A stretch of 64,000 nucleotides of DNA from an uncultured Roseovarius sp. GTDB taxonomy: Bacteria > Pseudomonadota > Alphaproteobacteria > Rhodobacterales > Rhodobacteraceae. The position numbers were made by a program, and so were the translations under genes. The notes beneath the pieces are model-generated. The model worked only from the letters and a program-made list of their open reading frames with translations, did not search any database and was not told where the DNA came from. Below, piece after piece: positions 35,478 through 44,769 of this stretch (positions are counted from its first letter, which is position 1; the number at the start of each line of letters is the position of its first letter). The stretch covers positions 248,001 to 312,000 of the forward strand of contig CANMFU010000003.1 in NCBI GenBank assembly GCA_947497295.1. Direction: 5' to 3'.

Positions 35478-37678
35478 GTCCGCCCCTTTAGACGCAGTGC
35501 ATTGAGTGACACCACGACCGAGCTGGTGGACATTGCCAGCGCCGCGATCAGCGGCGTGGCCAGACCTGCAACCGCCAGTGGCACGGCAATGATGTTGTAG
35601 AACGTTGCGATCTGGAAATTCTCGCGGATGCGGCGCGTGGCGCTTTGCGCGATGGCGCAGGCATCCGCGATGGGAGACAGATCGGCGCCCAGTAGCACGA
35701 TATCCGAGGCCGCGCGCGCCGCGTCCAGCGCGCTGGCAGGCGAGATCGACACATGCGCCGCGCTCAGCGCCGCCGTATCATTCAGCCCATCACCGACCAT
35801 CAACACCTTGTGGCCCTCGCCAGACATAGCGGCAATGCGGCTCGCCTTCTGCTCGGGCAGCGCCTCGGCTTGCCATTCGGGGATGCCCAGCCGCTCGGCC
35901 ATGGCCTGCACTGCCGGGGCGCTGTCGCCTGAGAACAGCAGTACCTGTTTGCCAGCATCCTTCAATGCCGAAACCGCCTCGGCGGCGCCGGTTCGCAGCG
36001 TGTCTGCAAATGTCAGCGCCACAGGCATTTCCTCACCGATCTTCAAGTAGGCAGCGGTCTGCGCCAGCGGGTCAGCGCCGGTCCAACTCGCGCGGCCCAG
36101 ACGCACGCACCCGCCCTGCCATACCCCCTCTGTGCCGTATCCGGGCACTTCCCGGATCGCGGTGACATCCGCCGGGGTCACGCCCAGACGCTGTCCGGCC
36201 TCGACAACTGCGCAGCTCAAGGGATGAGATGACCCACCCGCCAAGGCCATGGCAATAGCCAACGCATCCGGCTCCAGTTCTTCGGCAGCCTCCAGCGTGG
36301 GCGTGCCGGTGGTCAGTGTGCCGGTCTTGTCAAAGACGACCGTGTCCACCTCTGCCAACCGCTCCAGCGCGGTGGCATCCTTGATCAGCATGCCGCGCTT
36401 GAACAGCCGCCCGCTGGCCGCTGTCGTCACCGCAGGCACGGCCAGCCCCAACGCGCAGGGGCAGGTGATGATCAGCACGGCGGCGGCGATGTTCAGCGCG
36501 GTGCGCATGTCGCCGGTGCCAATCAGCCAGCCAAGGAAGGCCAGCGCCGACAGGATATGCACGCCCGGCGCATAAAGTTTGGCGGCCCGGTCGGCCAGCG
36601 AGGTGTAGTTGGCGCGCCCCGCCTCGGCCATGGCCACCAGATCGGTCATGCGGTGCAACGACGTATCGGCGCCCACGGCGGTCGCGCGCAGAGTCAGCGG
36701 GCCGGTCAGATTCATCTCACCGGCCGAGACGTGCTGCCCCTCGCCCGCGAAGACCGGCGTCGTCTCCCCGGTCAGCAGCGAACGGTCCAGCTCGGAAGTG
36801 CCATCCTCGATCACGCCATCGACGGGCATGCGTCCGCCGGGGCGCACGCGCACCAGATCGCCCAGCCGCAGCTCTGCAACAGCCACCTGCGTTTCGGTAT
36901 CACCGTCCAGCCGCCACGCACGCGGCACCTCAAGCGCTGTCAGTTCTTCGGCAGCAGAGCGGGCGATGGCGCGCGTGCGGTGATCCAGATAGCGGCCCGC
37001 CAGCAGGAAAAATACCAGCGTGAGGGCGGCGTCGAAATAGGCATGGTGCCCGCTCAGCGCCGTCTCCCAAAGCGAGGTGCCAACCGCCAGCAGAATGGCC
37101 AGAGTGATCGGCACGTCCATATTCAGACGGCCGCCGCGCAGCGCATGCCACGCATTGCGGAAAAACGGCTGGCCCGAAAAGACAATCGTCGGCAACGCAA
37201 TGGCCGCCGAAATCCAGTGGAACATATCGCGCGTCGCGTCCGCCGCACCCGACCAGACAGCAACCGATAGCAGCATGACGTTCATGCTGGCAAAGCCCGC
37301 GACGGCCAAGCGCATCAACAAATCGCGCCCGGCCTTGTCGGTGGCGGTGGCCCGCAAGGCGGCGGCGTCCAGCTCGTGCGCTTCGTACCCCAGCCCCTCG
37401 ACCAGCGCGATCATGTCGGCCACGTCCACCTCTGGCGCAGCGGTGATGCTGGCCCGCCTCAGGGTCAGATTGACCCGCGCGGCGCTCACACAAGGATGGG
37501 CCATCAATCCACGTTCAACCTTGGTGATGCAGGCGGCGCAATGCACGCCGGGCACCGAGAGCATGAGGCGTATGTCACCTTCTTGCGCAGCTCGCCCCGA
37601 ACCAGCCAGCGACGACGCAGCAGGCCCGGCCGCACAGGCCGGGCAGGCAGAAAAGGAGGGGCGCAAGGCAGCCGTCAT
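35474..37678 (-). CDS. ccoI: Copper-translocating P-type ATPase CcoI (cbb3 assembly)
   Basis: A 734-residue P1B-ATPase supplying copper to the cbb3 catalytic subunit. N-terminal Cys pairs: 'SACPACAAG' and the heavy-metal domain 'GVHCAACITKVERG'. The membrane metal site is 'CPCALGLAVPAV', phosphorylation loop 'VVFDKTGTLTTGT' (Asp), and hinge 'VLMVGDGLNDTAAL'. About eight transmembrane helices. It starts inside the ccoH stop (ATGA) and its stop lies in the ccoS start. Gene order separates it from CopA-type detoxification pumps. Confidence 0.95.
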   Translation of the reverse strand: MTAALRPSFSACPACAAGPAASSLAGSGRAAQEGDIRLMLSVPGVHCAACITKVERGLMAHPCVSAARVNLTLRRASITAAPEVDVADMIALVEGLGYEAHELDAAALRATATDKAGRDLLMRLAVAGFASMNVMLLSVAVWSGAADATRDMFHWISAAIALPTIVFSGQPFFRNAWHALRGGRLNMDVPITLAILLAVGTSLWETALSGHHAYFDAALTLVFFLLAGRYLDHRTRAIARSAAEELTALEVPRAWRLDGDTETQVAVAELRLGDLVRVRPGGRMPVDGVIEDGTSELDRSLLTGETTPVFAGEGQHVSAGEMNLTGPLTLRATAVGADTSLHRMTDLVAMAEAGRANYTSLADRAAKLYAPGVHILSALAFLGWLIGTGDMRTALNIAAAVLIITCPCALGLAVPAVTTAASGRLFKRGMLIKDATALERLAEVDTVVFDKTGTLTTGTPTLEAAEELEPDALAIAMALAGGSSHPLSCAVVEAGQRLGVTPADVTAIREVPGYGTEGVWQGGCVRLGRASWTGADPLAQTAAYLKIGEEMPVALTFADTLRTGAAEAVSALKDAGKQVLLFSGDSAPAVQAMAERLGIPEWQAEALPEQKASRIAAMSGEGHKVLMVGDGLNDTAALSAAHVSISPASALDAARAASDIVLLGADLSPIADACAIAQSATRRIRENFQIATFYNIIAVPLAVAGLATPLIAALAMSTSSVVVSLNALRLKGRT

Positions 37679-38133
37679 TTCTTTTGCAACACCACGCGCT
37701 GTTGGAATGCAGTCCCGTCAGGCGCCACAGCCTCCATCCGGATATTCCAGTTGCCCGGTGCCAGATCAACAGGCGCCAGATAAGCTGTGCCGTTGAAGGT
37801 AAAATCGGGCGAGACATCATCGCGGACATGCGTGGCACGGCCTAGCACCGCGTCCAGCTGCGCCACTTCGACAGGCGCACCACTTGCGCCGGTGATCGCC
37901 AGCGTCAGGACGCCATCGTGATGGCTGGCATCGACCGACCATTCCAGCGCCTCCTGCGCATCGCGGCGCGCGTCAAATTCCTGACTGGCAACGTATGAAT
38001 TGCTGACTTCCAGCCCAGGAAAGGTGTTGACCGCGCTGTAGGCCAAAAACAGATTAACGCTGATAATCACGCCAAACGCGGCGACAAAGCCAATCAGCAC
38101 GTGTCGACCGGTGATCTCGCGCTGCGCCATCAT
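37675..38133 (-). CDS. ccoH: CcoH/FixH, cbb3 oxidase assembly protein
   Basis: A 152-residue protein with one N-terminal transmembrane helix ('HVLIGFVAAFGVIISVNLFL') and a periplasmic beta-rich domain. 'SNSYVASQEFDARRDAQ' is typical of FixH. It stabilises cbb3 assembly intermediates. It overlaps ccoG and ccoI by 4 nt at each end. Confidence 0.92.
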   Translation of the reverse strand: MMAQREITGRHVLIGFVAAFGVIISVNLFLAYSAVNTFPGLEVSNSYVASQEFDARRDAQEALEWSVDASHHDGVLTLAITGASGAPVEVAQLDAVLGRATHVRDDVSPDFTFNGTAYLAPVDLAPGNWNIRMEAVAPDGTAFQQRVVLQKK

Positions 38134-39680
38134 CGGCCCCTTCCGTTAAAGATCGTGTCCTTATAGGCCCGCTCGCCGCTGACCGTATCCTCGACCCAGA
38201 TGCGCAAATCGCTGCGCTCGTCCGTGGCCGGCTCTGTGCCCGAGGGCGCCTCAAGGTAGACCCGCTGGTTCAGCGTGCTGTCTGCCGGCACAACCACATT
38301 GGACCCCACGACCCCTTCGACAACCAGCGTCACGTCCGGGGCGCCGGTCACGGTCAGGTTATAATCGCGCGCTTCGCCGTGTTTGTTCAGCAAACGCACT
38401 TCATAGGTGTTGCGGATCGTCCCGTCCGACATGGTCACAAAGGTCGGGTTGCGCACCGGCGCAACCGTCATGTCAATGTCCTGCCGGATAAACAGCGCAA
38501 ACACCAGGCCAAAGCCCACAGCCAGCCACAGCACAGTATAAAGGATCGTGCGGGGGCGCAGGATATGTTTGAGAATGGGTTTCGGCGGATTGCCTGCCCG
38601 CTCGCTTTCCTCGTCGGTCAACGCCATGTAGTCGATCAGGCCGCGCGGCTTGCCGATCTTGTCCATGATCTCGTCGCAGGCGTCGATGCACAGCGCGCAG
38701 GTGATGCACTCCATCTGCTGGCCATCGCGGATGTCGATGCCCATCGGGCAGACGTTGACGCAAGCCATGCAGTCGATGCAGTCGCCCGGACCCTCTGTCG
38801 TGCCCTGAATGCCAGACGGCAGCCCCGGATAGGGCGTGGGCGCATACGTCGCCTTGCCCGGTCCGGCGGCGCGGCTCATCTGCTCGGCCTCGACGGCTTG
38901 CTCGGCGCTGCGACGGCGCACATTGCCTTTGCCGCGCGGCTCCCCGCGCCATTCGCGGTAGGCAACAGTCAGCGTGTCCTCGTCCAGCATGGCCGACTGG
39001 ATGCGCGGCCACGGGCAGGCATAAATACAGATCTGCTCACGCGCAAAACCGCCAAAGAAGAAGGTGGTCGCGGTCAGAATTGCAATGGTCGTGTAGGCAA
39101 TAGGATGCGCGTTCAGGGTAAACAGATCGACGAGCAATGTTGGCGCATCGGTGAAGTAGAAAACCCACGCCCCGCCCGTTGCCACCGCAATCACCAGCCA
39201 GACCAGCCATTTGGTGAGCCGCAGGCGCAGCTTGCGCGCGTCCATCTTTTCCTGCCGGTGCAGGCGCAATCGGGCGTTGCGATCGCCCTCAATCCAGCGC
39301 TCGACCAGAATGAACAGGTCAGTCCACACCGTCTGAGGACAGGCATAGCCGCACCAGACCCGGCCAAGCGCCGAGGTAAACAGGAACAGGCCCAGTCCCG
39401 CCATAACCAGAAGGCCGGCGACAAAGTAAAACTCGTGCGGCCAGATTTCGATCCAGAAGAAGTAAAAGCGCCGGTTCGCAAGATCAATCAGAACCGCCTG
39501 ATCGGGCAGGTTTGGACCGCGATCCCAACGGATCCAGGGGAACAGGTAATAGATACCCAACGTCACACCGAGAATGATCCATTTCAGATTGCGGAACTTG
39601 CCATAGACCTTTTTGGGGAATATCGGCTCGCGCGCCGCATAAAGGCTGGGCGGCGGTGTATCGGGCTGAGTGTCGGTCAT
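38130..39680 (-). CDS. ccoG: CcoG/FixG-like ferredoxin, cbb3 oxidase accessory protein
   Basis: A 516-residue polytopic iron-sulfur protein, thought to reduce copper for cbb3 assembly. About five transmembrane helices. 'WCGYACPQTVWTDLFI' is the NapH/FixG block. Two 4Fe-4S clusters are bound by 'CIDCMACVNVCPMG' and 'CITCALCIDACDEIM'. The C-terminus (~400-510) is an immunoglobulin-like periplasmic domain. It heads the ccoGHIS operon; an FNR box lies 61 bp before its start codon. Confidence 0.95.
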   Translation of the reverse strand: MTDTQPDTPPPSLYAAREPIFPKKVYGKFRNLKWIILGVTLGIYYLFPWIRWDRGPNLPDQAVLIDLANRRFYFFWIEIWPHEFYFVAGLLVMAGLGLFLFTSALGRVWCGYACPQTVWTDLFILVERWIEGDRNARLRLHRQEKMDARKLRLRLTKWLVWLVIAVATGGAWVFYFTDAPTLLVDLFTLNAHPIAYTTIAILTATTFFFGGFAREQICIYACPWPRIQSAMLDEDTLTVAYREWRGEPRGKGNVRRRSAEQAVEAEQMSRAAGPGKATYAPTPYPGLPSGIQGTTEGPGDCIDCMACVNVCPMGIDIRDGQQMECITCALCIDACDEIMDKIGKPRGLIDYMALTDEESERAGNPPKPILKHILRPRTILYTVLWLAVGFGLVFALFIRQDIDMTVAPVRNPTFVTMSDGTIRNTYEVRLLNKHGEARDYNLTVTGAPDVTLVVEGVVGSNVVVPADSTLNQRVYLEAPSGTEPATDERSDLRIWVEDTVSGERAYKDTIFNGRGR

Positions 39681-39740
39681 GAGACTGATCTCCGGGGGTC
39701 ATTTATTCGCGTGTTGTGCGCAGGCTTTTTTTGCGCTGCT

Positions 39741-39754
39741 TTGACTTCCATCAA
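39741..39754 (-). promoter_or_regulatory. FNR box upstream of ccoG
   Basis: TTGAC-TTCC-ATCAA on the plus strand, one mismatch to the FNR/FnrL dyad TTGAT-N4-ATCAA. Its centre is 68 bp before the ccoG ATG (39680), which fits an FNR-activated start site near 39706. Confidence 0.78.
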
Positions 39755-39789
39755 ATATAGCACCTTGCAATGCCTATTATCTTGGCGTT

Positions 39790-40671
39790 TCACGATTGGC
39801 CATGCGGCCTTTGGGCGCGCAACCAGCGCAGGAATGCCTTGGCTTGCGGGCGCATGACACCCGCCCGCGTAACGATAAAGTAGCCCGTCTGTCCGGTTTC
39901 GCTAAACAAAATCCGCAGCCGTCCTGCCGCAACTTCCGCATCGACCGACGACGTAGTCAAAACGGCGATACCGTGTCCCGCACGCACCCCATCCAGCATC
40001 AGATTGCCGGGAACCTGCGTGACAGAAGTGCCGCGCAGCTTTGCAAGGTCACCGCGAAACATCCACTCGGACGCAAAGCTGGCGTGCAGTTCAGTCAGCC
40101 AAGGGTAGTCCAGCAATTCCTCAAGCTGCGTGAACTCGCGATCCCCTACCAGCGCGGGCGCGGCGACGACGACAATCTCGGAGGGCAGCAGCAGCTCGGC
40201 CTCCAGCCCCGGCCAGTGACCCAGGCCAAAGCGGATGGCGATGTCCACGCCCCCAGGCGCCGGGTCGGCCCGCTGCGGCGAGGGATGTATCATCAGATCA
40301 ACGCCGGGATGGCGTGCCTGAAAATCCCCCAATCGCGGCATCAGCCAACTGGACGCAAATTGCGGCGTTACCGATATCTGCAAGGGCCGCTGCGCATCCG
40401 CGCCCGTCATCGCCGCGACGCGCTGCGCGATGGCGCCAAAGCCTTGGATCAGCGTCTCGGCCAAATGCTGCCCGTCGGCGGTCAGCGCCAGACTGCGCCC
40501 ATCCCGCTGCGTCAGGGCCAGACCCATATGCGCCTCCAGCAGCTTGACCTGCTGGCTAATCGCGGCGTGGCTGACATTCAGCCGCGCCCCTGCTGCGCTG
40601 GCCGAACCTTCCTGCGCCAGCGCAGTAAAGGCGCGCAGTGCGGTCAATGGAGGGAGAGCATGCCAATCCAT
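39790..40671 (-). CDS. LysR-family regulator, GcvA-like
   Basis: A 293-residue LysR-type protein. The N-terminal winged helix is 'LTALRAFTALAQEGSASAAG' followed by 'LNVSHAAISQQVKLLEAHMG'; the early 'PPLTALRAF' resembles the GcvA subgroup. The effector domain covers ~90-290. AAGGTGA sits before ATG 40671; the longer frame upstream would run through the divergent promoter region. It is divergent from a 43-codon ORF, and a 17-bp palindrome overlaps its leader, so autoregulation is likely. Confidence 0.88.
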   Translation of the reverse strand: MDWHALPPLTALRAFTALAQEGSASAAGARLNVSHAAISQQVKLLEAHMGLALTQRDGRSLALTADGQHLAETLIQGFGAIAQRVAAMTGADAQRPLQISVTPQFASSWLMPRLGDFQARHPGVDLMIHPSPQRADPAPGGVDIAIRFGLGHWPGLEAELLLPSEIVVVAAPALVGDREFTQLEELLDYPWLTELHASFASEWMFRGDLAKLRGTSVTQVPGNLMLDGVRAGHGIAVLTTSSVDAEVAAGRLRILFSETGQTGYFIVTRAGVMRPQAKAFLRWLRAQRPHGQS

Positions 40672-40672
40672 A

Positions 40673-40689
40673 TGTAAGTTCACCTTACA
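40673..40689. promoter_or_regulatory. 17-bp dyad, candidate LysR operator
   Basis: TGTAAG-TTCAC-CTTACA, perfect 6-bp arms and a T-N11-A core placement as in LysR-type sites. It lies directly at the LysR start codon, over its ribosome site, and 84 bp before the divergent small ORF. Confidence 0.5.
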
Positions 40690-40772
40690 ATCCAGAAATG
40701 TTTCAGACTGGCATCGTATCCACCAAAGGCCCATATGTATAGAGCAACACAAACTTGCGGAAGGAACGCACC

Positions 40773-40904
40773 ATGCTGAATATCTTTGCGAAATCTATCA
40801 TGACCGCTACCCGCAACCCCGCGCCACAGCCCAAAGCACCCCAAGCCTATCGCGCAGAGGCACTGGCCCGCGCAGATAGCAAGGCGGACGCGCAGCCTGC
40901 CTAG
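40773..40904 (+). CDS. 43-residue micropeptide divergent from LysR gene
   Basis: A small ORF with AAGGA eight bases before its ATG. It has a short amphipathic N-terminus ('MLNIFAKSIMTATR') and a polar Ala/Pro/Lys/Gln-rich rest. It is divergent from the LysR gene, the usual position of a LysR target. No family recognised. It could be a real small protein or a leader; the good ribosome site and its position are the only support. Confidence 0.55.
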   Translation: MLNIFAKSIMTATRNPAPQPKAPQAYRAEALARADSKADAQPA

Positions 40905-40954
40905 CGGTGTCGCGACTGAACCGCTTTTCCGCACGCCCGAACGGGCAGCGCACA

Positions 40955-40979
40955 GCAAAAAGGGCCCCTCGGAGCCCTT
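40955..40979 (-). terminator. Terminator of ccoNOQP
   Basis: A 6-bp AAGGGC/GCCCTT stem with 8-nt loop; on the minus strand it is followed by a T run (TTTGCTG). It lies about 125 bp beyond the ccoP stop and may also serve the small plus-strand ORF. Confidence 0.6.
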
Positions 40980-41104
40980 AAGTTGTTACAAACCACAATT
41001 GTCTAAATTGGCGCCGATCCAGCCCGAGACGCGCGAACAAAGCGGCCCGGATCGGCGCCCACCTGCACGCCCTGAAGCGCGCAAGTATCTTAGGGACAGG
41101 GCGA

Positions 41105-41977
41105 TTACTCGCCGCCGCCAAGCTGGTGAACATAGGACGCCACAGCCGCGATCTGGGCTGCGGTCAAACGTTCGGTCCAGGGGGGCATCACGCCAAACCG
41201 GCTGTACTCAACCGTTGCTTTCAGCGTGTCGTAATCCCCGCCATAGAGCCAAATCGCGTCCGTCAGGTTCGGCGCGCCCTGCTCGCGATCGCCGGTGCCG
41301 TCTTCCATGTGGCAGACCGCGCAGTTATCCATGAACACCGTTTCTCCAGCCGCAACCTGCGTCGCGTCTTGCGGAGTCTCCGACAGGGACATGACATAGT
41401 TCACGACCTGATCAATCTCGTCGCGCTCCAGAATATCGCCGAAGGCGGGCATTTCCGAATAGCGCGCATCGGGATCATCTTCGTTGCGGATACCGTGGGC
41501 GATGGTGGTGTGGATCGATTCAATGTCGCCGCCCCACAGCCAGTCATTGTCCAGAAGGTTGGGATAGCCAACCGCCCCTGCCGCACCCGAGCCGTGGCAC
41601 TGTGCGCACCACGTCTTGAACACCGCGCTGCCGGCCGACGTGGCATAGCCCGACAGTTCGGGATCGGTGGCGATGCTGCCCAGATCCGCCGAGGCAAGGC
41701 GCGTGTTGATCGCGTCATTGGTTGCATTCACGCGGGCAATATCCGCCTCGACATTGGCGCGCGTTGACCAGCCCAGCAGGCCCGTCGTTGCCGATTTGAT
41801 CCCCGGCCACGCGGGATAGGCGATGGAATAACCGATGGCCCAGACGATGGTGACGTAGAACGTCCACAGCCACCAGCGCGGCATCGGGTTGTCGAATTCC
41901 TGAATTCCGTCCCACTGATGGCCGGTTGTGCTGGGATCTTCCTGGGTCTTTTTCGGTGGCTTTGCCATGTCGCTCAC
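41105..41977 (-). CDS. ccoP: cbb3 cytochrome c oxidase, diheme subunit CcoP
   Basis: A 290-residue membrane-anchored cytochrome c that feeds electrons to the CcoN centre. N-terminal segment 'WDGIQEFDNPMPRWWLWTFY' is the family signature, followed by one transmembrane helix. Two heme c sites: 'CAQCHGSGAAG' and 'CAVCHMEDGTG'; axial Met residues lie in 'YSEMPAFGD' and 'FGVMPPWTERL'. It overlaps ccoQ by 4 nt and ends the ccoNOQP operon. Confidence 0.96.
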   Translation of the reverse strand: MSDMAKPPKKTQEDPSTTGHQWDGIQEFDNPMPRWWLWTFYVTIVWAIGYSIAYPAWPGIKSATTGLLGWSTRANVEADIARVNATNDAINTRLASADLGSIATDPELSGYATSAGSAVFKTWCAQCHGSGAAGAVGYPNLLDNDWLWGGDIESIHTTIAHGIRNEDDPDARYSEMPAFGDILERDEIDQVVNYVMSLSETPQDATQVAAGETVFMDNCAVCHMEDGTGDREQGAPNLTDAIWLYGGDYDTLKATVEYSRFGVMPPWTERLTAAQIAAVASYVHQLGGGE

Positions 41978-42171
41978 GCCTCCTTTGAGGGGTCTTGCGC
42001 ACGCGGGGGCGCGGGTTTGTCTTCATGCCGGAACGGAATATTCGCGGGCGATTCGTATGTTTTGGACGCGCCGGGGCGGAACACCCAGAAGCAGACGCCG
42101 ATGAAGAACGCAAAGAGTGCGATCAACATCCAGCTGTCGGCAAAGGCGCGCAGGAACGTGTAGGATTCCAT
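41974..42171 (-). CDS. ccoQ: cbb3 oxidase subunit CcoQ
   Basis: A 65-residue protein with one transmembrane helix ('SWMLIALFAFFIGVCFWVF') and a short cytoplasmic tail beginning 'RPGASKTYE', the CcoQ/FixQ form. It stabilises the complex. It sits between ccoO and ccoP and shares a 4-nt overlap with ccoP. Confidence 0.93.
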   Translation of the reverse strand: MESYTFLRAFADSWMLIALFAFFIGVCFWVFRPGASKTYESPANIPFRHEDKPAPPRAQDPSKEA

Positions 42172-42183
42172 TGCCAGCCCCCT

Positions 42184-42909
42184 CTATCGGCTTGCGACGG
42201 GCGTGAAGGTCGAAAAGTCGACCAGCGTGCCCAGCATTTGCAAATATGCAATCAGCGCATCCATTTCCGAGATCCCTGGCTGGGCGTCAAAGTTACGCAC
42301 TTGTGCGCCCGGATACCGCTCCAGCATGTCGTCATAGTCGCCGAAGGGATCGACCTGCACAGCAAAGTCCAGCGATGCGTTCTCGATCATCTCGTCCGAG
42401 TATGGAACGCCGACAATGCGGTGGGTTTTCAGAAGATCGCCCACATATTCGCCGTCGATCATCCGGTTCGCCAGGAACGAATATTTCGGCATCAGCGATT
42501 CGGGAACTACCGATTGCGGATCCATCAGGTGATCAACATGCCAGTCGTCCGAGTACCGGCCTCCGACACGGGCCAAGTCCGGCCCCGCCCGTTTGGACCC
42601 CCATTGGAACGGGTGATCATATTGCGATTCCGCGGCCAACGAGTAGTGACCATACCGCTCCACCTCGTCGCGCATCGGCCGGATCATCTGACTGTGGCAC
42701 AGATAGCAGCCTTCGCGCACATAAATGTCGCGTCCGGTCAGCTCCAAAGGGGAGTAGGGGCGCATGCCCTCTACATCCTCGATGGTATTCTCCAACCAGA
42801 AGAGCGGTGCAATTTGCACGATCCCCCCGATGCTGACCACCAGAAAGGCGAAGATGGCCAGCAGCGTTACGTTACGTTCAAGGATCTTGTGTTTGTCCAG
42901 AAGTGCCAT
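42184..42909 (-). CDS. ccoO: cbb3 cytochrome c oxidase, monoheme subunit CcoO
   Basis: A 241-residue membrane-anchored monoheme cytochrome c. One N-terminal transmembrane helix; heme site '[15 protein letters not shown]'. '[20 protein letters not shown]' and '[18 protein letters not shown]' are strictly CcoO-like. It starts 14 bp after ccoN. Complete and of family length. Confidence 0.96.
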   Translation of the reverse strand: MALLDKHKILERNVTLLAIFAFLVVSIGGIVQIAPLFWLENTIEDVEGMRPYSPLELTGRDIYVREGCYLCHSQMIRPMRDEVERYGHYSLAAESQYDHPFQWGSKRAGPDLARVGGRYSDDWHVDHLMDPQSVVPESLMPKYSFLANRMIDGEYVGDLLKTHRIVGVPYSDEMIENASLDFAVQVDPFGDYDDMLERYPGAQVRNFDAQPGISEMDALIAYLQMLGTLVDFSTFTPVASR

Positions 42910-42923
42910 GTTCCCAGCCCCTC

Positions 42924-44528
42924 CTATTCTGCCGCGACGACGGAGTTGGTGGCCTCAACGGCCGGGCTCCGACGAATGGTCATGTAAAGATTGTAGCACA
43001 TCACCAATGCGCCGCTCAGGAACAGCACGCCGCCCAGACCGCGAACAACGTTCATCGGGAATTTGGCAGCAACCGTGTCGGCAAAGCTGTTCACGAGGAA
43101 CCCGTTTGCATCCACTTCGCGCCACATCAGGCCTTCCATGATGCCGCTGACCCACATGGACGCCGCATAAAGGATAATGCCGATGGTCGCGAGCCAGAAG
43201 TGCCAGCTGACCAGCCGCAGGGAATACAGGCCCGAGCGGTTCCAAAGGCGCGGCACCATGAAGTAGAGCGCGCCAAAGGTGATCATGCCGTTCCAGCCCA
43301 GAGCGCCGGAATGCACGTGGCCAATCGTCCAGTCGGTATAGTGCGACAGCGAGTTGACCGCACGGATCGACATCATCGGACCCTCAAAGGTGGACATGCC
43401 ATAAAAGCCGATCGAGATGACCATCATGCGAATGATCGGATCTGTGCGCAGCTTGTCCCAGGCGCCCGAGAGCGTCATCAGACCGTTGATCATGCCACCC
43501 CAGCTGGGCATCCACAGCACAATGGAAAACACCATGCCCAGCGTCGTCGCCCAGTCAGGCAGCGCCGTGTAATGCAAGTGGTGCGGACCCGCCCAGATGT
43601 AAATAAAGATCAGCGCCCAGAAGTGAATGATCGACAGCTTGTAGCTGTAGACCGGACGTTCAGCCTGCTTGGGAACAAAGTAGTACATCATGCCAAGAAA
43701 GCCGGCGGTCAGGAAGAAGCCAACGGCGTTATGGCCGTACCACCACTGCGTCATCGCATCCTGCACGCCCGAAAACAGCGAGACGGACTTGGATCCAAAG
43801 ACGCTGACCGGAACCGCCATGTTGTTGACGACATGCAGCATCGCAACCGTGATGATGAAAGCCAGATAGAACCAGTTCGCCACGTAGATATGCGGCTCGC
43901 GGCGCTTGACGATCGTCCCCAGAAAAACGGCGAGGTAGGACAGCCAGACAACGGTCAGCCACAGATCGACATACCATTCTGGCTCGGCATACTCGCGCGA
44001 TTGGGTCGCGCCGAACAGATACCCGGCCGCGGCCAGCACGATGAACAGCTGATAGCCCCAGAACACGAACCACGCCAGATTGCCGCCCCACAGGCGCGCG
44101 GCGCTGGTACGCTGGACAACATAAAAGGACGTGCAAATCAGCGCGTTGCCACCAAAGGCGAAGATGACAGCCGATGTATGCAGTGGGCGCAGGCGGCCAA
44201 AGTTGCCGATACCTTGCAGAAATTCAAAATTGAGCCAGGGAAAGGCCAACTGGAATGCAATGAAAGTGCCTACCAGAAAGCCGACGACACCCCAAAGGGC
44301 GGTCGCAACCGCCCCGGCGCGTATCACGCCGTCCATATATTCCCCCGACAGATCGACCCGATCTACCGGCTCATCCGTGGTTCGCAGCACCCACAAAAAT
44401 GCGGCACCCGCAGCCAGCGCAATCGTTATCGCATTGACCAGATAAGCCAAATCGCGGGCATAGTTTGCCGCGATCAAGGCTAGAAAAGCGATCAATCCCA
44501 GCACGATCAGCTTTAGATAATTCGTCAT
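42924..44528 (-). CDS. ccoN: cbb3 cytochrome c oxidase, catalytic subunit CcoN
   Basis: A 534-residue heme-copper oxidase subunit I of the C family, a proton-pumping oxidase with high oxygen affinity. About 13 transmembrane helices. Heme b ligand His in '[18 protein letters not shown]'; Cu-B His in '[14 protein letters not shown]' and in '[14 protein letters not shown]'; heme ligands in '[14 protein letters not shown]'. ATG 44528 has AAGGGAC upstream and is preferred to the further upstream frame. An FNR box (44627-44640) lies upstream. Confidence 0.97.
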   Translation of the reverse strand: MTNYLKLIVLGLIAFLALIAANYARDLAYLVNAITIALAAGAAFLWVLRTTDEPVDRVDLSGEYMDGVIRAGAVATALWGVVGFLVGTFIAFQLAFPWLNFEFLQGIGNFGRLRPLHTSAVIFAFGGNALICTSFYVVQRTSAARLWGGNLAWFVFWGYQLFIVLAAAGYLFGATQSREYAEPEWYVDLWLTVVWLSYLAVFLGTIVKRREPHIYVANWFYLAFIITVAMLHVVNNMAVPVSVFGSKSVSLFSGVQDAMTQWWYGHNAVGFFLTAGFLGMMYYFVPKQAERPVYSYKLSIIHFWALIFIYIWAGPHHLHYTALPDWATTLGMVFSIVLWMPSWGGMINGLMTLSGAWDKLRTDPIIRMMVISIGFYGMSTFEGPMMSIRAVNSLSHYTDWTIGHVHSGALGWNGMITFGALYFMVPRLWNRSGLYSLRLVSWHFWLATIGIILYAASMWVSGIMEGLMWREVDANGFLVNSFADTVAAKFPMNVVRGLGGVLFLSGALVMCYNLYMTIRRSPAVEATNSVVAAE

Positions 44529-44626
44529 TGTCAGTCCCTTCGTCCTCTTGTCCGTGCGAATCGAACGGCGAATCACACGCGCGCGCCCAGACTTGCGTCG
44601 TATCGCCTGCTGAATTGGCCCAATCC

Positions 44627-44640
44627 TTGATCTGCATCAA
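44627..44640 (-). promoter_or_regulatory. FNR box upstream of ccoN
   Basis: TTGAT-CTGC-ATCAA, exact match to the FNR/FnrL consensus. Its centre is about 105 bp before the ccoN ATG; a class II start site would lie near 44592. Confidence 0.9.
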
Positions 44641-44662
44641 GGGTTAGATATTCGTGCCAAAT

Positions 44663-44676
44663 TTGATGCGGATCAA
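44663..44676 (+). promoter_or_regulatory. FNR box upstream of the universal stress protein gene
   Basis: TTGAT-GCGG-ATCAA, a second exact FNR/FnrL consensus, 36 bp (centre to centre) from the ccoN box. A class II start would be near 44711, about 60 bp before the ATG at 44770; TATAG at 44697-44701 could be part of the -10. Confidence 0.88.
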
Positions 44677-44769
44677 GTATCGCAAGCTTGCAGTCATATA
44701 GAGTTGCACAGCGCGCCCCGGCGCGCAACGCGTCGACCCGTCGCATCAATACCCTGCAAGGAGCGCTCA

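Noticed and set aside
38379-39857. A 492-codon open frame on the plus strand over ccoG
   Set aside because: Antisense shadow of ccoG; no motif and no ribosome site.
42903-44483. A 526-codon open frame on the plus strand over ccoN
   Set aside because: Complete antisense shadow of ccoN, with a His/Gln/Arg-rich composition and no known domain.
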